64,000 nt of DNA from Pseudomonas oryzagri (GCF_020831405.1 NZ_JAJHPU010000003.1:62001-126000); one strand, 5' to 3'. Shown: positions 9,792-20,716, counted from the first letter of the stretch. The notes: generated by a model from the sequence alone, not told the origin. Made by a program: numbers and translations.

Positions 9792-10339
9792 AGACTCAAG
9801 CACGGGCATTGGGCCGAGTCGTGCTCCCTATCGGTTGGAGAGCGCTGGCGGCTAGCCAGCGCGGCTTCACGCTGATCGAACTGATGGTAGCGGTGGCAAT
9901 CCTGGCTGTACTGTTGGGCATCGCTGTGCCGTCCTTCCAGGAGATGAGACTCTCCAGCAGCCTGCGCTCCTATGCCAACAGCTTGGTAGCCAGTGCCCAG
10001 CTGGCACGGAGTGAAGCGATCAAGCGCAATGCGGTGGTGCGCATGTGCGTCTCCACCGATGGCAGCACTTGTGCATCGGGATCGGTAAGCTGGGAGCAGG
10101 GCTGGATAGTACTGCAGGGCACCACTCTGATTCATCGCGAAGCTGCAGCTTCCACCGGCTACAAGATTATCTCCACGGCTACCCAGGTAGATTTCCAGCC
10201 TTCCGGTGTCGGGGCAGGTCAGGCCACGTTGAAGGTGTGTCGAGCCACTCCTACGGTGGGTAGCCAGGATCGCCAAGTGACCATCAGTGCGACTGGCCGG
10301 ACGACAGTCGACAAAGGGAGCAGCGGAACCTGCTCCTGA
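9788..10339 (+). CDS. fimU: GspH/FimT-family pilin, probable FimU
   Basis: Prepilin of 183 residues closing the minor pilin operon. Leader of 26 residues ends [25 protein letters not shown]; the GspH domain shows SLRSYANSLVASAQLARSEAIKRN, a hallmark of FimU/FimT, and cysteines in the C-terminal half. ATG 9788 overlaps the pilY1 stop (ATGA). The leader is long, so an inner start such as a GTG near 9821 is possible. In P. aeruginosa fimU precedes pilV (from memory); here it is last, so the FimU name rests on sequence type and could be FimT-like instead. Confidence 0.8.
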   Translation: MKTQARALGRVVLPIGWRALAASQRGFTLIELMVAVAILAVLLGIAVPSFQEMRLSSSLRSYANSLVASAQLARSEAIKRNAVVRMCVSTDGSTCASGSVSWEQGWIVLQGTTLIHREAAASTGYKIISTATQVDFQPSGVGAGQATLKVCRATPTVGSQDRQVTISATGRTTVDKGSSGTCS

Positions 10340-10475
10340 GCCGGGATGACGCCTGTGGATAGGTTTTGCAAGCCTTCACTCGGGAATCTCTGCAATACCT
10401 CCATCGAGGTATAGACTTGCCGGGTTCGTTCTCCGCCCGGCGCGGGCCTCCATCCTCAAGTTGGCTGTATTCCTT

Positions 10476-11579
10476 ATGCACAACATCCTCATTATCGGCG
10501 CCGGGGCCATCGGTCTGCAGTCGGCGCGGCTGCTGGCCCAGGCCGGCTGCAAGGTCACCCTGCTCGACCAGTCGGCTGTCGGCAGCGAGGCTTCCTGGGC
10601 GGGCGGCGGGATCGTTTCGCCGCTGTATCCGTGGCGCTATGGGCCGGCGGTGACCGCGCTGGCGCACTGGTCGCAGGATTTCTATCCGCGGCTGGCTGAC
10701 AAGCTGATCGAGGAGGGCGGCGTCGATCCCGAGGTGCATGTCACCGGCCTGTACTGGCTGGATCTGGAGGACGAGGCTGAGGCGCTGGCGTGGGCCGCGC
10801 GCGAAGGGCGACCGCTGCGTGCGGTGCCGATGGCCGAAGTCGAGTCGGCGGTGCCGGTGCTGCGCCAGGGTTACCGGCACGCGATCCATATGGCCGGCGT
10901 TGCCAACGTGCGCAATCCCCGGCTGATCAAGGCGCTCAGGGCCGCGCTCGAGCGCCTGCCGAATGTCGACATCCGCGAGCAGTGTGAGGTATTCGCTTTC
11001 CTGCGCGAGGGGGAGCGTATCGTCGGTGTGCGGACCGCCCAAGGCGAACTGTATGCCGATGCCGTGGTGGTGGCGGCGGGCGCTTGGAGCGGCGAACTGC
11101 TCAAGACCCTCGGTCTCGAACTGCCGGTGGAGCCGGTCAAGGGACAGATGATCCTGTTCAAATGCGCTGCCAACTTCCTGCCAGCGATGGTCCTGGCGGG
11201 CGGCCGTTATGCGATTCCGCGCCGCGATGGCCATATCCTGGTGGGCAGTACCCTGGAGTACGAGGGCTTCGACAAGAGGCCGACCAGCGAGGCATTGGAA
11301 AGTCTGCGCGCCTCCGCCATCGAGTTGTTGCCGGCGCTGGCCGAGGCCGAGGTGGTCAAGCACTGGGCCGGTCTGCGCCCGGGCTCCCCGGACGGCATCC
11401 CCTTCATTGGTTCCGTCCCCGGGCATGACGGCCTGTGGCTCAACTGCGGGCATTTCCGCAACGGCCTGGTGTTGGCGCCGGCTTCCTGCCAGCTGCTGAC
11501 CAATCTGTTGTTGGGGCAGGCGCCGATCGTCGACCCGGCGCCCTACGCGCCCGCCTTGCGTCTGCGCCGGGCTCAGTGA
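10476..11579 (+). CDS. thiO: Glycine oxidase ThiO (FAD-dependent)
   Basis: Flavoenzyme oxidising glycine to iminoacetate (dehydroglycine) for the thiazole part of thiamine. The 367-residue product starts with the FAD dinucleotide fold (ILIIGAGAIGLQSARLLAQAG), followed by the DAO-family middle (GGIVSPLYPWRY, VVVAAGAWS) and the C-terminal GLRPGSPDGIPFIG and CGHFRNGLVLAP segments that close the FAD site. ATG 10476 is preferred to TTG 10461 because it begins right at the Rossmann strand. It lies alone between the pilin operon and tRNA-Thr, with no other thiamine gene near. Confidence 0.9.
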   Translation: MHNILIIGAGAIGLQSARLLAQAGCKVTLLDQSAVGSEASWAGGGIVSPLYPWRYGPAVTALAHWSQDFYPRLADKLIEEGGVDPEVHVTGLYWLDLEDEAEALAWAAREGRPLRAVPMAEVESAVPVLRQGYRHAIHMAGVANVRNPRLIKALRAALERLPNVDIREQCEVFAFLREGERIVGVRTAQGELYADAVVVAAGAWSGELLKTLGLELPVEPVKGQMILFKCAANFLPAMVLAGGRYAIPRRDGHILVGSTLEYEGFDKRPTSEALESLRASAIELLPALAEAEVVKHWAGLRPGSPDGIPFIGSVPGHDGLWLNCGHFRNGLVLAPASCQLLTNLLLGQAPIVDPAPYAPALRLRRAQ

Positions 11580-11604
11580 TAGCCTTCGCGCCACTTTCTG
11601 ATGT

Positions 11605-11680
11605 GCCGGTGTAGCTCAGTCGGTAGAGCGGCTCATTCGTAATGAGAAGGTCGAGGGTTCGATTCCTTTCACCGGCACCA
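11605..11680 (+). tRNA. tRNA-Thr (anticodon CGT)
   Basis: A 76-nt cloverleaf: acceptor arm GCCGGTG pairs with CACCGGC, D arm GCTC...GAGC, anticodon loop TTCGTAA with CGT at its centre, T arm with GGTTCGATTCC, and an encoded 3' CCA. The anticodon reads ACG, threonine. The 27-43 pair is a G-A mismatch, also found in the E. coli tRNA-Thr(CGU) as I recall it. A strong hairpin follows 11 bases later. Confidence 0.97.
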
Positions 11681-11691
11681 TTTCTTCAGAC

Positions 11692-11731
11692 AAAACGGCC
11701 AGTCGCCCTTCGCGGGGCGACTGGCCGTTTT
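11692..11731. terminator. Bidirectional terminator between tRNA-Thr and nadC
   Basis: Perfect inverted repeat AAAACGGCCAGTCGCCC / GGGCGACTGGCCGTTTT with a short loop; T-runs at both ends serve the tRNA on the plus strand and nadC on the minus strand. Confidence 0.9.
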
Positions 11732-11753
11732 GCTTTCGCCGCCAGGCGGGTGG

Positions 11754-12602
11754 TTACAGGCTCAGGCGCATCGACAGGTCGACGGCCTTGACGTCCTTGG
11801 TCAGGGTGCCGATGGAGATGTAGTCGACGCCGGTTTCCGCGTAGCTGCGCAGGTTGTCGCGGTTGATCCCGCCGGAGGCTTCCAGCTTGGCGCGGCCGGC
11901 GGTGAGGGCGACGGCGGTGCGCATGTCGTCGTGGTCGAGTTCGTCGAGCATGATGATGTCGGCGCCGGCGTCCAGTGCCTGCTGCAACTCCTCGAGACTC
12001 TCCACCTCCACCTCCACCGGTCGGCCGGGAGCGATTCGCTGGGCGGCGGCGACGGCCTGGGCGATGCCGCCGCAGGCGGCGATATGGTTTTCCTTGATCA
12101 GAAAGGCGTCGTACAGGCCGATGCGGTGGTTGTGGCAGCCACCGCAGGTGACCGCGTATTTTTGCGCCAGGCGCAGGCCGGGCAGGGTCTTGCGGGTGTC
12201 GAGCAGCTTCACGGCGGTGCCCTCGACGAGGTCGGCGTATTCGCGGCAGCGGCTGGCCACTCCGGAAAGCAGCTGCAGGAAGTTCAGCGCGCTGCGCTCG
12301 CCGCTGAGCAGGGCGCGCGCCGGGCCTTCGAGGGTGAACAGGGTCTGGTCCTGCATGACGCGCTCGCCTTCGGCGACCATCCATTGCACCTGCACGCGCG
12401 GATCGAGCTGGCGGAACACCTCGTCGACCCAGGCGGTGCCGCAGATGGTGGCGGCCTCGCGGGTGATCACCCGAGCGCGGGCCACGCGCTCGGCGGGGAT
12501 CAGCTGGGCGGTGATGTCGCCGCTGCCGACATCCTCGGCAAGCGCGGCGCGCACGTTGGCGGTGATTTCGGCGCCGAGGTCGGCAAGGCGGAGGTTGGGC
12601 AT
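11754..12602 (-). CDS. nadC: Nicotinate-nucleotide pyrophosphorylase (carboxylating)
   Basis: Quinolinate phosphoribosyltransferase of de novo NAD synthesis: quinolinate plus PRPP gives nicotinate mononucleotide, CO2 and PPi. The 282-residue product has the N-terminal open-faced domain and the TIM-like barrel with [33 protein letters not shown] and the terminal [10 protein letters not shown] and GVDYISIG motifs. Start at 12602 ([10 protein letters not shown]) follows GGGAGCC; a much longer upstream frame is only GC-rich read-through. It is divergent from the DUF1631 gene and next to tRNA-Thr as in P. aeruginosa (from memory). Confidence 0.96.
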   Translation of the reverse strand: MPNLRLADLGAEITANVRAALAEDVGSGDITAQLIPAERVARARVITREAATICGTAWVDEVFRQLDPRVQVQWMVAEGERVMQDQTLFTLEGPARALLSGERSALNFLQLLSGVASRCREYADLVEGTAVKLLDTRKTLPGLRLAQKYAVTCGGCHNHRIGLYDAFLIKENHIAACGGIAQAVAAAQRIAPGRPVEVEVESLEELQQALDAGADIIMLDELDHDDMRTAVALTAGRAKLEASGGINRDNLRSYAETGVDYISIGTLTKDVKAVDLSMRLSL

Positions 12603-12842
12603 GACAGGCTCCCTGTACGTTTTCGGCGGATTATATGCGTTTCGCTGCGGACAGGTTTTTTCGCGGATGGCAAAGAAGCGGATCGCTTCTGTGATCTGCC
12701 GCAGGATCCTTGAATCCATCCGCGTTATCGACGAACGGCTCTCCCTATAATCGCGCCGTTGCCTGCCGCCGCCCGAAACGCGGCCCAAGTTCCGGTCAAG
12801 AGAGTCGCGCCGCCCCCCGGTTGCCGGCCCAAGGAAAGTGCC
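12603..12842. promoter_or_regulatory. Divergent promoter region nadC / DUF1631 gene
   Basis: 240 bases. A perfect TATAAT at 12746-12751 points toward the DUF1631 gene, but the best -35 I can place (TTATCG) leaves only 15 bases, so the promoter is tentative. An AT-richer patch at about 12628-12660 may hold the nadC promoter. Confidence 0.35.
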
Positions 12843-15299
12843 ATGTCCAGTGGAGCGAAAGTCATTCCGTTGAACGCAGGCGCCGCGATGCGCGCGCCGA
12901 CAGCGGAGCGTTCCATGCCTGCCGGTCTGCAGCCGCTGCGCGACTCGTCGCGGGACTTTATCAAGCAGGGGCTGCAGCGCGTATTCGATGCAGCGGACGA
13001 CAGCCTGTTCGAGGCGGGCCAGCGTGTCGCAAGCAGCACGGAGCAGCAGGAGCTGTTTGACGCGATGCGTAGCCTGCGACTCAAGCGCGAGAGCATCGAG
13101 AAGGAGTTGCTGGACGGCCTGGACAAGGCGTTTCGCGAGATCGGTTCCAATCACAACCAGGCCGTCATGGACGTCCTGCCCGCCGGTCTGCTTACGCTGG
13201 TGAGCCACGACGAGCTAGAGGAGTCGGTGGCGGTCAAGACGATGGTGATGCGTTCGCTCGGCGATAGCGGCACCGAGTTCAATCCGCTGCAGCAGCGTCT
13301 GCAGGCGCTGGTCGGCGTGCCGGTGACGGAGGACAACAATCCGCTTTCGGCACGTACCCTGTGCACGCTGATGCTGGGTGCCTTGAGTCCGCTGCAGCTG
13401 AAGATCCAGATACGCCTGGTGTTGCTCAAGCTGTTCGAGAAGCACTTGGTCAAGACGCTCGTTGAGCTGTATTCGGCGCTCAACGACCAGATGACGGCGG
13501 CTGGGATTCTCCCCGACCTGCAGCTCAAGGCTTCGCGTCCCGCCAGCCGCGAGCGGCCTGTGGCGCCTGCCGTCACCAGCCGGCCGGATGCCGAAGCACC
13601 GGTCGAACTCGGCGAACTGCGCGAGCTGCTGGGGCAGGTAAGGACGAATGTCCAGGCGGTTCCTGCCGATGCGCTGCCGGTCACGCAGGGCGACCTCACC
13701 CGTCTGCTTTCCATCCTGCAGCGTCAGCCAGCCGCGGCCGGCGGTACCGGCTTGCGCCAGCAGCTGGATGCCCTGCTGGCACGTGCCAGTGCCAACAGTC
13801 CTCGTCCGCGGGTGATCGGCCGGCTGGACGAGGAAATGATCACGCTGGTGTCGATGCTGTTCGAGCAGGTGCTGGGCGACGCGACGCTGCCCGAGCCCAT
13901 GCGCGGTCCGATCGGCGAGTTGCAGGTCCCGCTGCTCAAGGCGGCACTCATCGATCAGAACGTGTTCGCCGAGCAGAGCCATCCCGCCCGGCAGCTGCTC
14001 AACGAGGTGACCCTTGCCGCTCGCGACAGCGAAGAGCTGGCGGACATGCAGCGTGACCGTCTGCGCGGCAAGATCGATCAAGTATCGAAAAGGCTGCGCG
14101 AGGAATTCACCGACGATCCGTCGGTGTTCGACCGTCTGCTCGAAGACTTCGGCCGCTTCACTGCCAGCGAGCGCAAGCGCGCGGCACTGCTCGAGCAGCG
14201 TCTGCTCGAAGCGGAGGAGGCGCGTGCGCTGCGCGAAACGGTGCGACAGCAGGTGGATCGCCTGTTGAGCGAACGCCTGCAGGCGCTGACCTTGCCGGCA
14301 GCCATCGTGCAGGGCCTGGAGCGGGGCTGGGGTGCGCTTCTGCAATTGATCCTGCTGCGCGAGGGCGAGGGGGGCGAAGAGTGGGTGCAGGCTGTCGCGA
14401 CCCTCGACGAACTGCTGGCGCGCATGCAGCCGTTGCGCAACAGGGAGGATGCCCGCCTGTTGGTGGGGCCGCGGCGCAGCGAACTGCTCGACGCCCTGAA
14501 GCGCGGGCTCGAGCAGGTTACCTGCGACGCTTTCGAACAGAGGCGTTTCTTCGAGGCGCTGGCCCAGTGGCAGCGCAAGCTGCTTGCCGACTTCCGCGAG
14601 GGTGTGAGCGGGCCGGCGATGACGCTCCCGCCGAGCGAAGTGTCCGATGCGCGCGATGCTGTACAGGCTGAAGAGCAGGTTGTCCTCGAGTCTGCCGGGG
14701 AGTCGCCGGAGGCCGCCGGCGCCGCCGTTGCCGAGCCGGAGATACCGCTGCTGGAATTCGGCGAAGTGCCAGCCGTTGCGGCGGTCCCGTCGTCCGGGAT
14801 GGATGGGCAAGGCGACGTCTGGGGGGCGGGCGCGAGCGAGGTATCCCGTGACGAGCAGACGGTTCAAGCGAACGATGCCGTCGAAGCTCGGCCGCCCCTC
14901 GTCTCGCCCGCGGGCGTGCAGGTGGGCGAGGCTCCGACTGTCGTCGAGATGCTGAGCGTGAGCGGGGAGGCGACGGTCAGCCAGGCTTCGCCAGAGGCAG
15001 AGGTCATCGCGGTCGAAGCATCGCACTGGGCGTTGGTCGACGGCCTGGGCGCGGGTAGCTGGGTCGAGTTCTGCGTCGGGGATGGCAGCCGGCAGCGTTG
15101 CAAGATGGCGGCCTTCATCCGTGTCAGCGGCCAGTTCATCTTCGTCAACCGCGCCGGCGCCAAGGTTGCCACCTACGACCGTGACGGTCTGGCTCAGGCC
15201 TTCGCCAGTGGTGCCGCCCATCTGATGGACAACGCGCAGCCATTCGATCAGGCGCTGCGGGCGATCATCAGCAACCTGCGCGAGATGCGTACCGCCTGA
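12843..15299 (+). CDS. DUF1631 family protein (unknown function)
   Basis: Cytoplasmic protein of 818 residues, no signal peptide or membrane segment. It is largely helical and charged, with long stretches likely to form coiled coils (about 400-520: [35 protein letters not shown]). Residues 600-735 are a low-complexity acidic/Ala-Val linker, and the last 90 residues form a separate small module (GSWVEFC...[17 protein letters not shown]) typical of the family. DUF1631 proteins are widespread in Pseudomonas between nadC and ampD; some are mislabelled thymidine phosphorylase. Start 12843 follows AAGGAAAG. The C-terminal module somewhat resembles ligand-binding beta barrels of the PilZ kind, which is only an impression. 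Confidence 0.85.
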   Translation: MSSGAKVIPLNAGAAMRAPTAERSMPAGLQPLRDSSRDFIKQGLQRVFDAADDSLFEAGQRVASSTEQQELFDAMRSLRLKRESIEKELLDGLDKAFREIGSNHNQAVMDVLPAGLLTLVSHDELEESVAVKTMVMRSLGDSGTEFNPLQQRLQALVGVPVTEDNNPLSARTLCTLMLGALSPLQLKIQIRLVLLKLFEKHLVKTLVELYSALNDQMTAAGILPDLQLKASRPASRERPVAPAVTSRPDAEAPVELGELRELLGQVRTNVQAVPADALPVTQGDLTRLLSILQRQPAAAGGTGLRQQLDALLARASANSPRPRVIGRLDEEMITLVSMLFEQVLGDATLPEPMRGPIGELQVPLLKAALIDQNVFAEQSHPARQLLNEVTLAARDSEELADMQRDRLRGKIDQVSKRLREEFTDDPSVFDRLLEDFGRFTASERKRAALLEQRLLEAEEARALRETVRQQVDRLLSERLQALTLPAAIVQGLERGWGALLQLILLREGEGGEEWVQAVATLDELLARMQPLRNREDARLLVGPRRSELLDALKRGLEQVTCDAFEQRRFFEALAQWQRKLLADFREGVSGPAMTLPPSEVSDARDAVQAEEQVVLESAGESPEAAGAAVAEPEIPLLEFGEVPAVAAVPSSGMDGQGDVWGAGASEVSRDEQTVQANDAVEARPPLVSPAGVQVGEAPTVVEMLSVSGEATVSQASPEAEVIAVEASHWALVDGLGAGSWVEFCVGDGSRQRCKMAAFIRVSGQFIFVNRAGAKVATYDRDGLAQAFASGAAHLMDNAQPFDQALRAIISNLREMRTA

Positions 15300-15364
15300 G
15301 GCCGGCGTCGTGCTTGGCGGAGCCTGTGGGCTGCTCTAGAGTGACGGTATTCAAGGAGCCGTCC

Positions 15365-15925
15365 ATGCAGATCGACCCCCTCACCGGCTGGTGCGCCGAG
15401 GCGCTGCACAGTCCATCACCCAATTGCAATGCCCGACCGGCCGGCGAAGTGTCGCTGCTGGTCATCCACAACATCAGCCTGCCGCCCGGGCAGTTCGGCA
15501 CCGGCGAGGTGGCGAACCTGTTCCTCAATCGCCTCGATCCGCAGGCCCACCCGTATTTCGCCGGCATCGCCCATCTGCAGGTGTCGGCGCATTTCCTGAT
15601 CGCGCGCGACGGCAGCCTGACCCAGTTCGTCTCCTGTGGCGAACGGGCCTGGCATGCCGGGGTGTCCTGCTTCGCCGGACGCGAGCAATGCAACGATTTC
15701 TCCCTCGGCATCGAACTGGAGGGCACCGACGAACTGCCCTACAGCGACGCCCAGTACGAGACCCTGGCCGAACTGACCCGCGAGCTGATGCGCGTCTATC
15801 CCGCCATCACCCCCGAGCGTATCTGCGGTCACAGTGACATCGCCCCCGCGCGCAAGACCGACCCCGGTCCGGCGTTCGACTGGACGCGTTACCGGGCGGC
15901 GCTGCTGGCCGAGGTTTCGGCATGA
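15365..15925 (+). CDS. ampD: 1,6-anhydro-N-acetylmuramyl-L-alanine amidase AmpD
   Basis: Cytoplasmic zinc amidase that cleaves anhydro-muropeptides during cell-wall recycling and so keeps AmpR-driven beta-lactamase expression low. The 186-residue protein has the amidase_2 fold with zinc ligands His35 (VIHNIS), His156 (CGHSDI) and Asp166 (KTDPGP), and Lys164 as the catalytic helper. Start 15365 follows AAGGAGCCGTCC. The upstream 17 codons in the same frame lack support. Its stop overlaps the ampE start by four bases. Confidence 0.96.
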   Translation: MQIDPLTGWCAEALHSPSPNCNARPAGEVSLLVIHNISLPPGQFGTGEVANLFLNRLDPQAHPYFAGIAHLQVSAHFLIARDGSLTQFVSCGERAWHAGVSCFAGREQCNDFSLGIELEGTDELPYSDAQYETLAELTRELMRVYPAITPERICGHSDIAPARKTDPGPAFDWTRYRAALLAEVSA

Positions 15926-16749
15926 ACTTCCTGGTACTGCTGCTGATCCTCGCCCTGGAGAAGCTCTGCCGCTGGCGGGTGCATCTGCAGCGCGACGGTC
16001 TGTTCCGGCGCATTCTGGGCAGGCTCGAACACAGTGCGCGGTTCAAGGAACAGCCCGCCGTACAGCTGCTACTGGTGCTCGGCCTACCGCTGGCGCTGCT
16101 CGGCCTGCTGCTCTGGAGTCTGGCGCCGCTGGCCTACGGCTGGTTGCTGCTGCCGCTGCACGTGGGCCTGGTGTTGTGGAGCCTGGGGCGCAGCGACCCG
16201 CAGCACAGCCTGGCGCCGTTTCGCACCCGCTGGCAGCGCGGCGATACCGAGGCGGCCTACCTGGAGGCCCAGCGCGATCTCGGCGTGCAGGCCGAGGACG
16301 CGCCGGGGCTGCTCAGGCAAGTGCAGGGCTTCCTGCTTTGGCAGGCCTACGAGGGGTTCTTCGCGGTGATCTTCTGGTACGCGCTGGCCGGTCCGCTGCC
16401 GGCGGTGGCCTACCGTCTGCTGGCCCTGCTCGGTGAGCATGCCGCGGGCGCGGAGCTGCGCCGCTATGCGGTGCGTCTGCGCCATGTGCTGGACTGGCTG
16501 CCGGCGCGCCTGCTGGCGCTCAGCCTGGCGCTGGCCGGCAACTTCGTCAGCGCCAATCGCGTGCTCTGGCCGCGTCTGCTCGACTTCCCGGCCAGCGCCG
16601 CCCAGCTGGTGGCCGACGCCGGTCGCGCGGCGGGCGACACGCCGGCCGGCGAGGGCGGTCTGGAGACTCTGGACGAGTTGTGGAGTCTGCTGCAGCGCGC
16701 CGGACTGATCTGGTACAGCGCGCTGGCGCTGGGCATCCTGCTGCTCTGA
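15922..16749 (+). CDS. ampE: Inner-membrane regulatory protein AmpE
   Basis: Polytopic inner-membrane protein of 275 residues that accompanies AmpD. It belongs to the CobD/CbiB-like AmpE family (LEKLCRWRVHLQRDG start, WQAYEGFFAVIFWYALAGPLPAVAYRLL). Hydrophobic segments lie at about 1-15, 45-90, 145-165, 195-215 and 255-275. The ATG overlaps the ampD stop, so the two are translated together. Function in beta-lactam signalling is known only from the operon context. The gene ends two bases before the convergent tatD with no terminator between them. Confidence 0.93.
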   Translation: MNFLVLLLILALEKLCRWRVHLQRDGLFRRILGRLEHSARFKEQPAVQLLLVLGLPLALLGLLLWSLAPLAYGWLLLPLHVGLVLWSLGRSDPQHSLAPFRTRWQRGDTEAAYLEAQRDLGVQAEDAPGLLRQVQGFLLWQAYEGFFAVIFWYALAGPLPAVAYRLLALLGEHAAGAELRRYAVRLRHVLDWLPARLLALSLALAGNFVSANRVLWPRLLDFPASAAQLVADAGRAAGDTPAGEGGLETLDELWSLLQRAGLIWYSALALGILLL

Positions 16750-16751
16750 AC

Positions 16752-17531
16752 TCAGCTCCAGCCGAACAGCTCGCAGGCGTTGCGGGTGCTGGCCGCGGCC
16801 AGCTCCGCCGGCGTCACGCCGCGCAATTCGGCCAGCACGGCGCAGATTTCCGCCAGATACTCCGGGCTGTTGCGCGCGTTGGCGTGCATGCTCGGCGCCA
16901 TGTCCGGGGCGTCGGTTTCCAGCACCACGGCCTCCAGTGGCAACTGCGCCACCGTCTTGCGCAGGCGATTGGCCTGCGGCCAGGTGGCTGCGCCGCCCAA
17001 GCCCAGCTTGAAACCCAGCTTGAGGTACTCCCGGGCTTCCTCGACGCTGCCGGCGAAGGCGTGCACGATACCGCCGCGCGGCGGGCGGAAGCGCTTGAGG
17101 GTGGCGATGGTCGGAGCATGGGCGCGGCGCACGTGCAGCAGCGCCGGCAACTCGAACTCGCAGGCCAGCGCCAGCTGAGCCTCGAACAGCGTCTGCTGAC
17201 GCTCGCGGTCGAGGTCCGCGACGTACCAGTCCAGGCCGAACTCGCCGAGGGCGCAGAGTTTCTCCTCGCCGGCGAGGCGCTCCAGCCAGCCGCGCAGCTC
17301 GACGAGATGCTGCGGGCGGTGTTCCTCCAGATAGACCGGATGCAGGCCGAAGGCGGCGTACAGCTCGTCCTCGCCCTGCACGAGGTCCCACAGGCGCTGC
17401 CAGTTGGTCTGGTAGACGCCGAGGACTATCAGCCTCTCCACCCCCAGCGCACGGCTGCGCGCCAGCACCGCGGCGCGGTCGGCGTCGAACTCGGGGAAGT
17501 CGAGGTGGGTGTGGGTGTCGATCAGGCGCAT
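16752..17531 (-). CDS. TatD-family metal-dependent hydrolase (YjjV type)
   Basis: Amidohydrolase-fold TIM barrel of 259 residues, family of Mg-dependent 3'-5' DNases. The metal ligands are visible: DTHTHLD near the N-terminus, Glu in GEFGLDWY, His in LLHVRRAH, His in GIVHAFAG, and the C-terminal ETDAPDM. The sequence looks closer to YjjV than to TatD itself (HLDFPEF, LGVERLIVLGV). It lies 57 bases downstream of prfC on the same strand, with a GC-rich hairpin in the gap, so it may share the prfC transcript at lower level. Confidence 0.88.
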   Translation of the reverse strand: MRLIDTHTHLDFPEFDADRAAVLARSRALGVERLIVLGVYQTNWQRLWDLVQGEDELYAAFGLHPVYLEEHRPQHLVELRGWLERLAGEEKLCALGEFGLDWYVADLDRERQQTLFEAQLALACEFELPALLHVRRAHAPTIATLKRFRPPRGGIVHAFAGSVEEAREYLKLGFKLGLGGAATWPQANRLRKTVAQLPLEAVVLETDAPDMAPSMHANARNSPEYLAEICAVLAELRGVTPAELAAASTRNACELFGWS

Positions 17532-17557
17532 GCAACCTCCGGGGATGCCGGAAGTGT

Positions 17558-17582
17558 AGCGGGCGCCGTGATGGCGCCCGCT
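17558..17582 (-). terminator. GC-rich hairpin between prfC and tatD
   Basis: Perfect ten-base arms AGCGGGCGCC / GGCGCCCGCT with a five-base loop, directly after prfC. No T-run follows on the minus strand, so it is a partial terminator or an mRNA-stabilising stem. Confidence 0.45.
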
Positions 17583-17588
17583 GGTGAC

Positions 17589-19172
<1,584 letters not shown>

Positions 19173-19289
19173 CGGAAAGGGAACCCGTCGACGAGTAGTC
19201 GGTCTGTCAGAAAAGGCGGCGATTATAGCGGATGCGCCCCCCGGAAAAGCCGCTGGTGATGAAAGGGGCCGCATTGAGGAAATTTTTGG

Positions 19290-19318
19290 TTGATCTTGCC
19301 CCCCCATGGTCCTAAAGT
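19290..19318 (+). promoter_or_regulatory. Sigma-70-like promoter in the prfC-speC gap
   Basis: TTGATC at 19290-19295 and TAAAGT at 19313-19318 are separated by exactly 17 bases (4 of 6 matches each). It would start RNA near 19325, about 225 bases before speC. TAAAG also resembles a sigma-28 -35 element, but the matching -10 is poor. Confidence 0.55.
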
Positions 19319-19324
19319 TCGCGC

Positions 19325-19424
19325 CCGAACGCTCATGCTGGAAACGATCCATCCGGCTCAAGTACTGACGACGAGACAGCAAGGTCAACCCGCCCCCGAT
19401 CACGAGACGCGGTTGACCTTTTTG
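19325..19424 (+). ncRNA. Candidate small RNA or attenuated leader upstream of speC
   Basis: A transcript of roughly 100 nt would run from the promoter above to an intrinsic terminator at 19381-19424 (AAGGTCAACC / GGTTGACCTT followed by TTT). It carries no obvious reading frame. speC starts 125 bases after the terminator. Either this is a free small RNA or a leader that limits read-through into speC. The rest of the gap (19173-19289 and 19425-19549) shows nothing else clear beyond the speC leader. Confidence 0.5.
19381..19424 (+). terminator. Intrinsic terminator upstream of speC
   Basis: Perfect ten-base stem AAGGTCAACC / GGTTGACCTT with a 20-base loop, then TTTTT within the stem end and following bases. 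No protein gene on this strand ends before it, so it must serve the short RNA or leader. Confidence 0.75.
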
Positions 19425-19549
19425 CTTTCGGCGACATGCCTTGGGAAGTAGGCGAACCAAAGTGGGGAAACTGATCAGGCGTTCACGGTCCTTGCGGCCA
19501 CTCCACCACCTTTCCATTTGCCATCCGAATTGCCCTATGGAGCCCAAGC

Positions 19550-20716
19550 ATGTCCATCAAGGTTGAAGACTATTTCGATCGCGACACCTTCAAGAAGATG
19601 AAGGCCTTCGCCGACCAGAAAGAAACTCCCTTCGTGATGATCGATCTGCCCACCATCTCGCGTGCCTATGACGAGCTAGGCAACTGCTTCCCGTTCGCCA
19701 AGACCTACTACGCGGTCAAGGCCAACCCGGCGGTAGAGATCATCGACCTGCTCAAGGAAAAGGGCTCCAACTTCGACATCGCCTCGATCTACGAGCTGGA
19801 CAAGGTGCTGGCCCAGGGCGTCAGCGCCGACCGCATCAGCTACGGCAACACCATCAAGAAGGCCCGCGACGTGCGCTACTTCTTCGAGAAGGGCGTGCGC
19901 CTGTTCGCCACCGACTCGGAAGCCGACCTGCGCAACATCGCCAAGGCCGCGCCGGGTTCGAAGATCTACGTACGTATCCTCACCGAGGGTTCCGACTCGG
20001 CCGACTGGCCGCTGTCGCGCAAGTTCGGCTGCAACCCGGACATGGCCCTCGACCTGCTGATCCTCGCCAAGCAGCTGGGCCTGGTGCCCTACGGCGTGTC
20101 CTTCCACGTCGGCAGCCAGCAGCGCGACATCGACGTGTGGGACGCCGCCATCGCCAAGGTCAAGGTGATCTTCGAGCGCCTCAAGGAAGAAGACAACATC
20201 ACCCTGCAGATGATCAACATGGGTGGCGGCTTCCCGGCCAACTACATCACCAAGACCAACAGCCTGGAAACCTACGCCGAGGAAATCATCCGCTTCCTCA
20301 AGGAAGACTTCGGCGACGAGCTGCCGGAAATCATCCTCGAGCCGGGCCGCTCGCTGATCGCCAACGCCGGCATCCTGGTCAGCGAAGTGGTGCTGGTGGC
20401 GCGCAAGTCGCGCACCGCCGTGGAGCGCTGGGTGTACACCGACGTGGGCAAGTTCTCCGGCCTGATCGAGACCATGGACGAGTCGATCAAGTACCCGATC
20501 TGGACCGAGAAGCGTGGCGAGATGGAAGAGGTGGTGATCGCCGGTCCGACCTGCGACAGCGCCGACATCATGTACGAGAGCTACAAGTACGGCCTGCCGC
20601 TCAACCTGGCCAGCGGCGACCGCCTGTACTGGCTGTCCACCGGCGCCTATACCACCAGCTACAGCGCGGTGGAATTCAACGGCTTCCCGCCGCTGAAGGC
20701 CTACTTCCTGGGCTGA
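19550..20716 (+). CDS. speC: Ornithine decarboxylase (fold III, PLP)
   Basis: PLP enzyme making putrescine from ornithine. The 388-residue product is the alanine-racemase-fold (eukaryotic-like) type, not the large fold I decarboxylase: Lys57 in YYAVKANP binds [12 protein letters not shown] and [11 protein letters not shown] form the phosphate and substrate sites, and GPTCDSAD supplies the active-site Cys and Asp of the dimer partner. It matches the 387-residue P. aeruginosa SpeC closely (from memory). The start follows TATGGAGCCCAAGC. Expression may be limited by the terminator in its upstream region. Confidence 0.95.
   Translation: MSIKVEDYFDRDTFKKMKAFADQKETPFVMIDLPTISRAYDELGNCFPFAKTYYAVKANPAVEIIDLLKEKGSNFDIASIYELDKVLAQGVSADRISYGNTIKKARDVRYFFEKGVRLFATDSEADLRNIAKAAPGSKIYVRILTEGSDSADWPLSRKFGCNPDMALDLLILAKQLGLVPYGVSFHVGSQQRDIDVWDAAIAKVKVIFERLKEEDNITLQMINMGGGFPANYITKTNSLETYAEEIIRFLKEDFGDELPEIILEPGRSLIANAGILVSEVVLVARKSRTAVERWVYTDVGKFSGLIETMDESIKYPIWTEKRGEMEEVVIAGPTCDSADIMYESYKYGLPLNLASGDRLYWLSTGAYTTSYSAVEFNGFPPLKAYFLG

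Noticed and set aside
11605-11753. Island inserted at tRNA-Thr
   Set aside because: nadC follows the tRNA after one terminator, with no attachment-site duplication or foreign gene.
12746-12751. Firm promoter for the DUF1631 gene at TATAAT
   Set aside because: No adequate -35 at 16-18 bases; listed only as tentative within the gap.
13215-15221. Minus-strand open frame opposite the DUF1631 gene
   Set aside because: Antisense shadow of a family-supported gene; Arg/Gln/His-rich translation without domains.
19313-19340. Sigma-28 flagellar promoter starting TAAAG upstream of speC
   Set aside because: The -10 position reads GCTCATGC instead of GCCGATAA (4 of 8); the sigma-70 reading with 17-base spacing fits better.
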